From Bacteroidales bacterium (GTDB lineage Bacteria; Bacteroidota; Bacteroidia; Bacteroidales; UBA1715), in contig JADKDL010000004.1 of the NCBI GenBank assembly GCA_016714605.1, positions 216,178 through 280,177 of the forward strand: a stretch of DNA of 64,000 nucleotides. The letters are read 5' to 3'. Of this stretch, positions 40,705 through 50,495 are shown one piece after another (position 1 is the first letter of the stretch; each line of letters opens with the position of its first letter). Both the position numbers and the translations under genes were made by a program. Under the pieces are notes generated by a model. That model was given only the letters and a program-made list of their open reading frames with translations, did no database searches and had not been told where the DNA came from.

Positions 40705-41623
40705 ATGAATGAACTTTTAAAAGAGTTATGTGCAATACATGCACCATCAGGGTCTGAGGAACAAATTAAGAACTATTTATTACAATATATTGAATCAAAC
40801 AAATCTAAATGGAAGGTTAAACCAAAAGTTTTTCATGGCGATGAATTTCAAGACTGTATTGTACTAGTTTTTGGAAAGCCTCGAACCGCTGTATTTGCAC
40901 ATATAGATTCAATTGGTTTTACAGTGAAATATGGAAAAGAATTAATAAAAATTGGAAGTCCGCAGGTGCAAGATGGATACAAACTTGTGGGTGAAGATTC
41001 AAAAGGAAAAATTGAGTGCATATTACAGGTAAATACTGAATTACGAAAGCTGTATTACGACTTTCATAGAGAGATAGATAGAGGCACAACTCTATGTTTC
41101 AAACCAAATTATAGAGCCGAAGGAGATTTCATAATTTCAAATTACTTAGACAACAGATTGGGAGTTTATAATGCGTTGAAATTAGCTGAAAATCTTAAAA
41201 ATGGTGCAATAGTATTCTCTTGTTGGGAAGAGCATCATGGTGGTTCGGTACCATATCTTATGAAATTTCTATATAGAAATTACAAGATAAATAAAGCATT
41301 AATCTCAGATATAACCTGGATTACAGAAGGTATTTTTCATGGCAAAGGCTGTGTAATTTCAAAAAGAGATTCAGGCATTCCTCGTCAATCATTTGTTAAT
41401 AAAATTATTTCAATAGCAAAAAGAAAATAACTTAAATTTCCAAATTGAAGTTGAAGATGCAGGAGGCAGCGACGGACAAAGTATTCAACAAAGCCCCTAT
41501 CCTGTAGACTGGTGCTTTATTGGAGCAGCTGAAGATAATGTACATTCGCCGGATGAAAAGGTTCATAAAGCAGATGTAGATTCTATGTTAGTGCTATATG
41601 AAATTCTATTAGAAACCCTTTAA
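40705..41623 (+). CDS. M28/M42-type metallo-aminopeptidase (one frameshift)
   Basis: Repaired, this is a protein of about 305 residues related to M42 glutamyl/deblocking aminopeptidases. Metal and catalytic residues appear in FAHIDSIGF, NYLDNRLGVY and WEEHHGGS, with a final conserved stretch DAGGSDGQSIQQSPYPVDW and DNVHSPDEKV. The frame breaks at 41418-41422, where five A should be four; with that the junction reads ISIAKENNLNF. The stop overlaps the GH3 gene ATG by one base (TAATG), so the two are coupled. Cytosolic peptide trimming is the likely role. Confidence 0.85.
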
Positions 41624-44600
41624 TGATGAAATTAAGAAACAGTTTTTTTTACATAATTTTATTCTTTACCGTATTTTATATACAATTTGAGAGTTATGCT
41701 ACAGCCGAAGATCAAGAAAAAGATAAATCTAGAAATTCGCTGTACCCCCCTCCTTTCCTTGTTGAAAAAGAAAACCATTGGGTAGATTCTGTTTTTGAAT
41801 CATTAAGTTTTGATCAGAAAATTGCTCAGTTATTTATGATTTCGGCATATTCCAACAGAGGTGGAATAAATGACGCACATGCTAATAATATTGAATTGCT
41901 TATAAAACAATACAATATAGGTGGTCTTATTTTTATGCAAGGAGGACCAATGCAACAAGCAAAACTTACCAATTATTATCAAAGTATTGCCAAAACACCT
42001 CTTATGATTGGCATAGATGCCGAATGGGGACTACAAATGCGCCTAGACAGCACCATAGGCTTTCCAAAGCAAATGATGCTTGGAGCAATAGAAGATGAAA
42101 CATTGATATATGCAATGGCAACTGAAATAGCCCAACAATGCAAAAGAATAGGAATTCATATAAATTTCGCTCCTGTTGTAGATATCAATAGCAATCCTTT
42201 AAATCCGGTAATTAATACTAGATCTTTTGGAGAGAATAAAGAAAATGTTCTTTCTAAATCTTTACACTACATGACTGGGCTTCAAAACAATGGAATACTA
42301 GCAGTTGCAAAGCATTTTCCTGGTCATGGTGATACCGATAAAGATTCGCATAAAGAATTACCAACAATTTTGCATGATAAAAAAAGACTAGATACATTAG
42401 AACTTTATCCATATTATGGATTGATAAAGAATGGCTTAGGTGGTGTTATGGTAGCTCATTTACATATACCCAAAATTGATAATTCGGTGTTACTCCCAGC
42501 CTCTCTTTCTCCTGCAATTACAAAAAACTTATTACAAAATCATCTAAAATTTAAAGGTCTTATATTTACAGATGCACTTAATATGCAGGGTGTAACCGGT
42601 AATTATGAATATGGTGAAATAGAAGTACAAGCATTAATTGCAGGCAACGATGTGCTTCTATTCTCTCAAGATGTACCAACCGCAATTGAAAAAATAAAAG
42701 ATGCTATTAATAATAAAATTATTAAGAAGAATGACATTGAAAGAAAATGCAAAAAGATATTACTAGCAAAATATTGGATGGGGCTTAATAATTTGAAAAA
42801 AATAGAATTACAAAACCTTTATGAAGATTTAAATACAGTAAAAGCCAAGAAATTAAGCAAAAAACTTTATGAAGCTTCATTTACAATAATAAAAAACAAT
42901 AATGATATTATTCCATTTAAGCAGCTAGATACCCTATCTTTTCAGCAATTGCTATTGGTACAGGTTCCGAAAATGAATTTCAAAAAACACTTAAGTACTA
43001 TGCAAAATGTAAAACCTATCAAACCGGAAGTTATCCTTCTGAAATAGATTTTTTAACTATTTCAGAAAAGATAAGTGATAATGATCTGGTCTTTGTTAGT
43101 TTTCATTCAGATATGCAAAATACTAATGGGCAATTTGGTATGTCTAAAAATGCTATTGAATTTATAAATAAAATTTCGCAAGATAAAAAAGTTGTTTTGT
43201 GCTTATTTTCAAACCCTTATGTACTCAACTATTTAACAAATACAGAAAATATTACTGCTATATTTTTGGCTTATAATAATTCCGATAATATTCAATCATG
43301 GGCTGCTCAAGCTCTCTTTGGTGCTAATAATATAAGTGGAATACTTCCTATTTCTACCGGTAAATTCAAACCTGGTGTTGGTATAGAAACACCAAATTTA
43401 TCAAGATTAAAATATTTGCAACCTTATGAAGTTGGATTAAATGCAATAATATTAAGTAAAATTGATTCTATTGCTGATACTGCAATTAGAGCAAACGCAT
43501 TTCCAGGTTGTCAAGTGTTGGTTGCTAAAAATGGAGCTGTTGTCTATAATAAAGCTTTTGGATATCAAAGTGCCGATAAAAATAGTAATGTGACTATTTA
43601 TGATGTTTATGACCTTGCATCAATTACTAAAATTGTTGCTTCAATTACATCATTGATGTATTTGAAAGATCAAGGAAAATTCAATATAGATACAACATTA
43701 GGTTATTATCTACCTAACTTAATAGGTGCAAATAAAGCAAATCTAGCAATAAAAGATGTACTAACGCACCGTGCCGGATTGAAAGCATGGATTCCCTTTT
43801 ATTTGTCTCTTATTAATGGCTTTGATGACCCACTAAGCAAAGTTCTAAATAATAAACGCACCGAAAAATATTCAATTCAAATAGATGGAAATTTATATCT
43901 AGACAAGAATTATCAGTTAGACGATAGATTTTTGTGTGATTATTTTTCAGTAGATTTTTCTTTGCCTGTGGCTAAAAATTTATATCTGTCTCCAAGTTAC
44001 ATTGATACAATATATAAAAAAATTGATCTTTCTGATGTTTCAGATAAAAAAGAATATAAATATAGTGACCTAGGATACTATTATATAAAAAAAATTATTG
44101 AAAATATAAGTTCTACAAAACTTGATAGATATGTAGATAGTGTCTTTTATAAACCTATTGGAGCATATACCATGACATATAATCCATGGCAAAAATATGA
44201 AATACAGAAAATTATACCTACAGAAAATGATATTCTGTTTAGAAAACAGACAGTTAGAGGTTTTGTTCATGATCCGGGAGCTGCGTTATTAGGAGGTGTG
44301 TGTGGACATGCCGGAGTTTTCTCCAATGCAAATGATTTAGCAAAAATATTTCAATGTTTTTTAAATGATGGAATTTATGGTGGCAAACAATATTTTTCAA
44401 ACGAAACCATTTCATTGTTTACCTCGTGTGTTTTTTGTAATTATGGAAATTATAGAGGATTAGGTTTTGATAAACGAAACACAAAATCAACAAAAGAATC
44501 ATCAGTACCGAATTATGTTTCTGAGAATAGCTATGGACATACAGGTTTTACCGGAACTATAGTTTGGGCCGATCCTGATTATGAGCTTATATATATATTT

Positions 44601-44705
44601 CTTTCAAACAGAGTTAATCCAGATGCTAATAACAAGAAAATATATAGATTAGACGTAAGACCGTCAATACATAGGGTTATTTACCAAGCGATTGAAAATG
44701 AATAA
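41623..44705 (+). CDS. exported GH3 (NagZ-like) fused to a serine beta-lactamase-like domain (one frameshift)
   Basis: Repaired, the product has about 1027 residues with a signal peptide. The N-terminal GH3 catalytic domain carries KHFPGHGDTDKDSHKELP (the beta-N-acetylglucosaminidase motif) and FTDALNMQG with the Asp nucleophile. After a GH3 C-terminal region comes a class C beta-lactamase/esterase domain with SITK (Ser-x-x-Lys), YSDLGYY and HTGFTGT. The frame breaks at 42949-42952: TTTT should be TTTTT, giving DTLSFSAIAIGTG. Such fusions are known in Bacteroidota and probably act on peptidoglycan sugars and peptides at the cell surface. Confidence 0.9.
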
Positions 44706-45326
44706 TAGAAAAGCTGTTTTGACAAGCATCAAGATAGCTGGAAGTTTCAGGACCAAGATTAAAAAGTAAGTCTATGATACTTAAATTTGGAATAAACCCC
44801 CATCGTTTTGCAAATACTTGTGTGTATTTTGGAAAATTAAAATATGAAAAATCTTCTTTGTAACGAAAATCATATTCGTTTTTTTCTGATATTGGAATAA
44901 ATGAAGTAGAAAACGTGTAATTGTATTCTATATCAATAAGTTCTTTAATAATATTAAATAAAATACTATTAAATTCCCATAATTTTAAAGGTGGATTTGA
45001 ATATACATATTTCAAATCATCTTTATAATATTCAAAAAATGGTGAAGAGTTGTATGCTGCACAAATTGCATCCCAATGAATTTTATTCCATTTTTCTTGA
45101 TAAGAAATTTCTATTTGAGTGATTGCTGTTTTCTGGCCCGACTGTTTACACACAGGTATCACTAAATTCATCAATCCTTTTTCAGAATATATGCAAGTAC
45201 GATTTCTTGAAGTCTGTTTTATATAATTTTCATTAGATTCAAAACTAACTTGAAATTTTGAACCTATAGCAACGTAGTGAAATATAGGAGCTAAATATGA
45301 AAATGGCAATAAAAAGCGTTCGGCAT
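44677..45326 (-). CDS. WbqC-family protein (start probably hidden by a frameshift)
   Basis: A WbqC-like protein of about 215 residues, a family found near signal peptidase I genes in Bacteroidota and in some O-antigen loci; the molecular role is unknown. The conserved start PFSYLAPIFHYVAIG can be read from a TTG at 45309, but an ATG at 45324-45326 reaches the same frame if the A5 run at 45311-45315 (T5 on the coding strand) has one more base, giving MPNAFLLPFSYLAP, which fits better. The gene overlaps the GH3 gene tail by 29 bases (convergent). Confidence 0.8.
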
Positions 45327-45341
45327 GAAAACAAAAAAAAA

Positions 45342-46523
45342 TTATTTAATAGGAAGTGTAATAAGAAAAGAAGTACCAACATTGAGTTTTGATTCAACCG
45401 ATAAATCGCCATCGTTTGCTTTTACAAATTCATAAACTACCAATAATCCTAAACCGGTTCCTTTCTCATCATTTGTACCAGGTTGCGAAAATTGCTCATT
45501 AGGTTTAAAAAGTTTTGAAAGGTGTTCATCATCCATTCCAACTCCATTATCTGCAATTGCTATATTGCATTTATTTTCATTTTTTACAGATGATATTGTA
45601 ATTGTACCTCCGTTCGGAGTATATTTTATTGCATTAGAAAGTAAATTTCTTATTACTGTATTTATCGTATTATAATCTGCATAAAAAACATCCTGATTAA
45701 TTGTTGTAACTATTTGAATGTTTTTATTTAAAATAAGGTTTTTTAATAATAGTAAATTCTCATCAACAATTTTTTTAACTGACAAATCATTACTATGCAA
45801 AATGATTCCACCAGTCTGACTTCTTGCCCAATCTAATAAATTCTCTAATAATTGAAAAACAACTTTTGATGAAGTATTTATGTATTTAGTAAATTCTCTC
45901 TGTTTATCAGGAGTTAAAGTTTCAGAGTCTAAAATAATATCAGAAAAACTCATAATCAAGCCCAAAGGTCCTTTTAAGTCGTGAGCTATAATAGAAAGTA
46001 GTTTGTCTTTTGTAAGAATTAAATCGGCTAATTTTTGCGATTTTTCTTCCTCTTTTTTCTTCTGAACTTTAATTTCAATATTACTTTTAACCATACTCTC
46101 TTCAAGTATATTCTTATCTCTTAATCTATTGATAAGTATCTTGAGTAAACTTTTAAACAATAATGGTTTGTTCATTAAAATGGCATTAAAATCTTCTATT
46201 TTCAGTAAATATAAAGTAACATCTGTTTCTGCTGTTGCCGATAATTGTCTACGATCTTCCTCAATTAAAGAATATTCGCCGAAATAATCGCCAGGTCCGA
46301 GCAGTGAGAATTCATAAGATTCATTATGAATTCTCACTGCTCCATTTTTCACTATAAATAACCCATTAGCTTCGTCGCCGGTACTAAAAATAATTTCCTG
46401 TACACCGTAACTTCTTATATTTAATTTATGAGAAATCTTTTCTATGATTTCATCATTTATATTCTCAAAAAGCGGGATGTTTTTAAGAAATTTTTTTAGT
46501 AATTCAGGTGTGATTTCTGTCAT
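45342..46523 (-). CDS. cNMP-binding-domain histidine kinase (soluble)
   Basis: A 393-residue kinase without membrane helices. Residues 10-125 form a cyclic-nucleotide-binding-like domain (ARIHNESYEFSLLGPGDYFG region with FGEYSLI), a coiled coil follows, then a HisKA domain with the phosphoacceptor His in IIAHDLKGPLGLI, and a HATPase domain with NLLSNAIKYTPNGG, ADNGVGM and GTGLGL. The response regulator is not adjacent. It overlaps the end of the signal peptidase gene by one base, so it is co-transcribed with it. A nucleotide or other small-molecule input is inferred from the domain. Confidence 0.88.
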   Translation of the reverse strand: MTEITPELLKKFLKNIPLFENINDEIIEKISHKLNIRSYGVQEIIFSTGDEANGLFIVKNGAVRIHNESYEFSLLGPGDYFGEYSLIEEDRRQLSATAETDVTLYLLKIEDFNAILMNKPLLFKSLLKILINRLRDKNILEESMVKSNIEIKVQKKKEEEKSQKLADLILTKDKLLSIIAHDLKGPLGLIMSFSDIILDSETLTPDKQREFTKYINTSSKVVFQLLENLLDWARSQTGGIILHSNDLSVKKIVDENLLLLKNLILNKNIQIVTTINQDVFYADYNTINTVIRNLLSNAIKYTPNGGTITISSVKNENKCNIAIADNGVGMDDEHLSKLFKPNEQFSQPGTNDEKGTGLGLLVVYEFVKANDGDLSVESKLNVGTSFLITLPIK

Positions 46524-48268
46524 TAATTTAATACTTTAAAAATTCTATCAAATCTAATTTTTCCAAGGAATGACTTATCTTGATCAAGAGACATTAAAAT
46601 AAGAATAGGTGTACCAACAATATGATCTTCCGGTACAAAGCCCCAGAAACGCGAATCTTGCGAATTGTGTCTATTATCTCCCATCATCCAATAATAATTC
46701 ATTTTAAATGTATATGAGTTGGTCTCAACTTCATTTATGAATATTTTATTATTTTCAATTTTTAGAGTATTCTGCTCATATAATTCAATAATTCGCTTGT
46801 AAAGAGGTAAATTATCTACGGTAAGTGAGATTGTCATACCTTTTGCGGGAATAACTAATGGTCCGAAATTATCAACATTCCAATTAAATTTTGAGTCATG
46901 AGGAAATATACTTAAATCTTTTTCACCATTATTTCTTTCAATTTTCTCTACAGATTTTATAAAAGATTTCTTTCTAAGAATATTAGCCATTTCAAGAGTA
47001 AGAGGCATAATATAATGTCCGGGCATTATTAAATGTCTATCTGCTAAAGCAACACCTATTTCATCGAGTACACGTGGGTTAAGTGTTCCATTAACTGTTT
47101 CCACTGAATATAAGAATTGTAAACCTGCAAATTTTTCTTGTTTTTTACTATTAATAAAAACCTGACTTTTCTCAATAAATAAGGTATCTCCGGCTATTGC
47201 TACACAACGTTTTATGTAGTTCTCTCTTTTATCAACAGGTCTTACTAGCAAAGTATATCTTGAATGTACAGATTCTCTACCTTCATCTCTACAAACCTGA
47301 TAATAGCTTTCTGCTTGTCTTTCAGCAATAACTGTATCACCTTCAGGAAAATTGAAAACCACCGGCTCGTCTCTTTTTATTTCTGTAAGCCCCGACAACC
47401 TTTTATAATCATTTTGTATAGCTGTTGTAAAAGATGGGGTATGTTTGGTAAATGGCATAGTATGGTGTACAAAAGGGAACGCTATAGGGGTATTTGGAGT
47501 TCTAGGTCCGTAATGGTATTTACTTACAAAAAGATAATCTCCAATAAGTAGCGACTTCTCCATAGAAGAAGTTGGTATAGTATACAGTTCTATGAAAAAC
47601 ATTCTTATGAATGAAGCTGCAATTACTGCAAAAATAATTGCATCAAACCATTCAACCGCCATATTCACGCTTTTGTTTTTTTCAGTTCTAAACAGATTCC
47701 AAAAATCCCATGTAACTTTTTTTGTTACATACATATCAAAAATTACAACAAGACCTATAAGCCACCAAAAATTTTGTAACCATAAAACCCATAATAAATA
47801 TAAAAATGCAACTGTTCCAAATTTTACCCATTTATTACTAAAAATAGTTTTAATATCTTCCTTATTTGGTTCTAAAACAATTGATTTTGCAATTTTATCG
47901 TGAATAGAAACACTATTTGGTTTCAGTAATAATGCAATGAAAGAAAACAAACCAGTACTTAATTTTAATATGATTCTTTTAAAAGAATCAATAAGAGATA
48001 GTTTTGAATTTGTACTGTCATTCTTACTAATTCTTAATTTTGTAAAATATTGACCTAACGTACACCAATACCTGGTAAGCAGACCTTCATAAACAATCCA
48101 AATCACAATCCATAGAATTATTGTAACCGTTCTATCATCAATATCAATAGAAGTGTATTTCTTTACGTTATACGTGATGTAAATAATGAAAAGAAAATCA
48201 AGAAATGTGCTTAAAAATCTTTTAGAAACAGAAGGGATTTTATTATCCTTTAATGCAGTCTTAGTCAT
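46523..48268 (-). CDS. lepB: RDD domain fused to signal peptidase I
   Basis: A 581-residue protein. Residues 10-135 match the RDD membrane family by three signatures: RFLSTFLDFL, LGQYFTKLRI and SIHDKIAKSIVL. Further membrane helices (about 150-180 and 205-225) precede the type I signal peptidase domain with the catalytic Ser235 in PTSSMEKSL, the general-base Lys in IKRCVAIAGDTLF, and MMGDNRHNSQDSRFWG. It should cleave Sec signal peptides at the inner membrane; the large insertion after the Lys box is normal for Bacteroidota. The RDD part is an extra module of unknown purpose. Confidence 0.92.
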   Translation of the reverse strand: MTKTALKDNKIPSVSKRFLSTFLDFLFIIYITYNVKKYTSIDIDDRTVTIILWIVIWIVYEGLLTRYWCTLGQYFTKLRISKNDSTNSKLSLIDSFKRIILKLSTGLFSFIALLLKPNSVSIHDKIAKSIVLEPNKEDIKTIFSNKWVKFGTVAFLYLLWVLWLQNFWWLIGLVVIFDMYVTKKVTWDFWNLFRTEKNKSVNMAVEWFDAIIFAVIAASFIRMFFIELYTIPTSSMEKSLLIGDYLFVSKYHYGPRTPNTPIAFPFVHHTMPFTKHTPSFTTAIQNDYKRLSGLTEIKRDEPVVFNFPEGDTVIAERQAESYYQVCRDEGRESVHSRYTLLVRPVDKRENYIKRCVAIAGDTLFIEKSQVFINSKKQEKFAGLQFLYSVETVNGTLNPRVLDEIGVALADRHLIMPGHYIMPLTLEMANILRKKSFIKSVEKIERNNGEKDLSIFPHDSKFNWNVDNFGPLVIPAKGMTISLTVDNLPLYKRIIELYEQNTLKIENNKIFINEVETNSYTFKMNYYWMMGDNRHNSQDSRFWGFVPEDHIVGTPILILMSLDQDKSFLGKIRFDRIFKVLN

Positions 48269-48303
48269 GAAACAAATTTTAAATTTTTGTGAATGTAATT
48301 AAA

Positions 48304-48339
48304 AAAACACTATTGCGTTCAATAACGAGATAGTGTTTT
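48304..48339 (-). terminator. terminator after dapB
   Basis: A 9-bp stem (aaaacacta at 48304-48312, tagtgtttt at 48331-48339) with an A run on its left side, which acts as a U-tract for leftward transcripts. It separates dapB from the signal peptidase gene. Confidence 0.65.
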
Positions 48340-48382
48340 CTAATATTGTAAATAATTAAAAAAACGAGAATATATTTATTTT

Positions 48383-49099
48383 TTATAAATTAAGTAAATC
48401 CTTCATTCCATAAACTCCGGTTTTTCCTTTCATAAATTCGGCAGCAAGAACAGCACCTAATGCAAAACCTCTTCTGCCTTTAGCCGTGTGCGTTATTTCA
48501 ATAGAATCTACTTCAGAATCGTAAGTAACAATGTGAGTTCCCGGCACTTCACCTATTCTTTTAGCAACAATTTGAAGACTTTGTACAGATTTAAATTCAT
48601 TTAAAACCCAATCTTTTTTTCTATTAATTTCTTTCAGAATACCTTCTGCAAGAGTTATAGCGGTTCCGCTAGGTGCATCAAGTTTATTATTATGATGTAT
48701 ATCTTCAATTGCAATATCGTATTCAGGAAATTTATTCATAATTTCCGCAATTTTATTATTAATCAAAAAGAAAAGATTAACGCCAAGACTAAAATTAGAT
48801 GCCCAAAAAAATCCATTTTTATCTTTTTTGCAAATAGTTTCAATTTCCTGTAGTTTTGATTGCCAACCGGTAGTTCCACTTACAACGGGTACACCAGCAC
48901 CAAAACAGAGCAAATAATTTCTATATGCAGATTCAGGAGAAGTAAATTCAATAGCAACATCAGTATCTTTAAGGTTTGCTACAGTAAGTTCTGCCATATT
49001 AGCAATATCTATCTTAAGACTAATTGAATGACCTCTTTTTAATGCAATCTTCTCAATTTCTCGTCCCATTTTACCATATCCAATAAGTGCAATATTCAT
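48383..49099 (-). CDS. dapB: 4-hydroxy-tetrahydrodipicolinate reductase
   Basis: This 238-residue enzyme reduces dihydrodipicolinate in the lysine/meso-diaminopimelate pathway. The start at 49099 places the Rossmann motif IALIGYGKMGREI at the N-terminus; the upstream in-frame extension to 49180 has no family match and would run into the rplT terminator. Other motifs are GTTGW and EDIHHNNKLDAPSGTA (catalytic His and Lys). Its place just before signal peptidase I is a common Bacteroidota arrangement. Confidence 0.95.
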   Translation of the reverse strand: MNIALIGYGKMGREIEKIALKRGHSISLKIDIANMAELTVANLKDTDVAIEFTSPESAYRNYLLCFGAGVPVVSGTTGWQSKLQEIETICKKDKNGFFWASNFSLGVNLFFLINNKIAEIMNKFPEYDIAIEDIHHNNKLDAPSGTAITLAEGILKEINRKKDWVLNEFKSVQSLQIVAKRIGEVPGTHIVTYDSEVDSIEITHTAKGRRGFALGAVLAAEFMKGKTGVYGMKDLLNL

Positions 49100-49146
49100 A
49101 ATCATTAAGTGTATTAAATTTTTACTACTAATTTCCGTGCGAATAT

Positions 49147-49177
49147 AAAAAAGGGAAGCGCAATGACTTCCCCTTTT
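49147..49177 (-). terminator. terminator of the thrS-infC-rpmI-rplT operon
   Basis: The stem gggaag (49153-49158) / cttccc (49167-49172) is extended by A/T runs on both sides, with the A run on the left giving the U-tract for leftward transcripts, 23 bases past the rplT stop. Confidence 0.8.
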
Positions 49178-49199
49178 CAAATAATAGGTTAATTATTTT

Positions 49200-49556
49200 T
49201 TATAAAAATTTTATTTTACTTTTTTTCACAATAGCTTCAAAAGCTGATGGATGATTCATAGCTAAATCTGCTAATACTTTTCTGTTTAAAAGTATTTCTT
49301 CTTTTGCTAATTTTCCAATCAATTGAGAATATGACATTCCATGAAGTCTTGCTCCTGCATTAATTCTTTGAATCCAAAGAGCTCTAAAACTTCTTTTTTT
49401 AGCTCTTCTGTCTCTGTATGAATAGCAAAGTGCTTTTTCTACTGCATTTTTTGCAACTGTCCATACATTTTTTCTTCTACCAAAGTAACCTTTAGCTTCT
49501 TTAAGTATTCTTTTTCTTCTTGCTCTTGATGCTACCGCATTTACCGATCTAGGCAT
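49200..49556 (-). CDS. rplT: 50S ribosomal protein bL20
   Basis: A basic protein of 118 residues that binds 23S rRNA early in 50S assembly. The N-terminus PRSVNAVASRARRKRILKEA and the motif FRALWIQRINAGAR are diagnostic. A perfect AGGAGG (49565-49570, reverse strand) lies 8 bases ahead of the ATG, unusual for this genome where most genes lack a Shine-Dalgarno sequence. Confidence 0.98.
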   Translation of the reverse strand: MPRSVNAVASRARRKRILKEAKGYFGRRKNVWTVAKNAVEKALCYSYRDRRAKKRSFRALWIQRINAGARLHGMSYSQLIGKLAKEEILLNRKVLADLAMNHPSAFEAIVKKSKIKFL

Positions 49557-49662
49557 ATTAATTTCCTCCTTTTTTAACGTTACGCGCTCTTATATCTCGC
49601 AGAGTCTTAGTTGCTGTAACATTTTATGAATAATAATTTTAAAACGAAATAATAATTAAATA

Positions 49663-49860
49663 TTATTTCAATGCTAACATGTGTTTTACATTGTATAAAT
49701 CAGATTTATCCAATATCGCTACATGTCCAAGTGATCTTTTTTGTTTTTTTGTCTTTTTAGTCAGGATATGACGTTTAAAAGCTTTTCTTCTTTTAATTTT
49801 ACCTGAACCAGTTACCTGAAATCTTTTCTTGGCACTGGAATTTGTCTTCATTTTTGGCAT
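49663..49860 (-). CDS. rpmI: 50S ribosomal protein bL35
   Basis: A 65-residue very basic protein (MPKMKTNSSAKKRFQVTGSG...) of the large ribosomal subunit. It lies between infC (28 bases) and rplT (106 bases) in the usual order. It has no clear Shine-Dalgarno sequence. Confidence 0.97.
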   Translation of the reverse strand: MPKMKTNSSAKKRFQVTGSGKIKRRKAFKRHILTKKTKKQKRSLGHVAILDKSDLYNVKHMLALK

Positions 49861-49888
49861 AATTCTCTATCTATATTATATTAACCTA

Positions 49889-50449
49889 CTATTTTCCTTT
49901 GGTTTTAGAAGGCGTAAGCATAATAATCATTCGCTTTCCTTCTAATTTTGGAGCATGTTCTAACTTTCCAACTTCCTCAAGTTCTTGAGCAAATTTAACA
50001 AGCATCTCTTCTCCTTTATCTTTATATAGAATAGTTCTTCCTTTAAAAAAGACATAAGCTTTCACTTTTGCACCTTCTATTAAGAACTTCTCTGCATGTT
50101 TTAATTTAAAATTATAATCATGTTCGTCTGTATTAGGTCCGAATCTGATTTCTTTAACAACTACTTTAGTAGTTTTTGCTTTAATTTCTTTCTGACGCTT
50201 TTTTTGGTCATACAGAAACTTATTATAATCAACAATTTTGCAAACTGGCGGTTCTGCATTAGGAGAAATTTCAACTAAATCGAGTCCTTGCTCTTCTGCC
50301 ATTTTCAGAGCTTCTTGTATGGAAACTACTCCTTGATTAGGTACGTTTTCTCCTACCAATCTAACCTCAGGAACACGAATAAGTTCATTTAATCTGTTTT
50401 CCGGCTGATGATTAATAACTTTCCTATCTCTTTGAAAATTCTGTGCTAT
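49889..50449 (-). CDS. infC: translation initiation factor IF-3, probable AUA start
   Basis: IF-3 keeps subunits apart and checks the start codon. The body is clear: RLVGENVPNQGV at the N-domain and FKGRTILYKDKGEEM toward the C-domain. No ATG or GTG exists at the right place; a TTG in the conserved RLVGE region would cut off essential sequence. The frame is open back to an ATA at 50447-50449, 9 bases behind a perfect AGGAGG (50459-50464), which gives a normal 186-residue protein with the expected VINHQPENRLNELIRVPEV. Start with AUA would fit the known IF-3 autocontrol through AUU-type starts. Confidence 0.9.
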   Translation of the reverse strand: MAQNFQRDRKVINHQPENRLNELIRVPEVRLVGENVPNQGVVSIQEALKMAEEQGLDLVEISPNAEPPVCKIVDYNKFLYDQKKRQKEIKAKTTKVVVKEIRFGPNTDEHDYNFKLKHAEKFLIEGAKVKAYVFFKGRTILYKDKGEEMLVKFAQELEEVGKLEHAPKLEGKRMIIMLTPSKTKGK

Positions 50450-50495
50450 AACTTGGTTCCTCCTAATTTTAGTTAATATCTATTATATTTTTATT

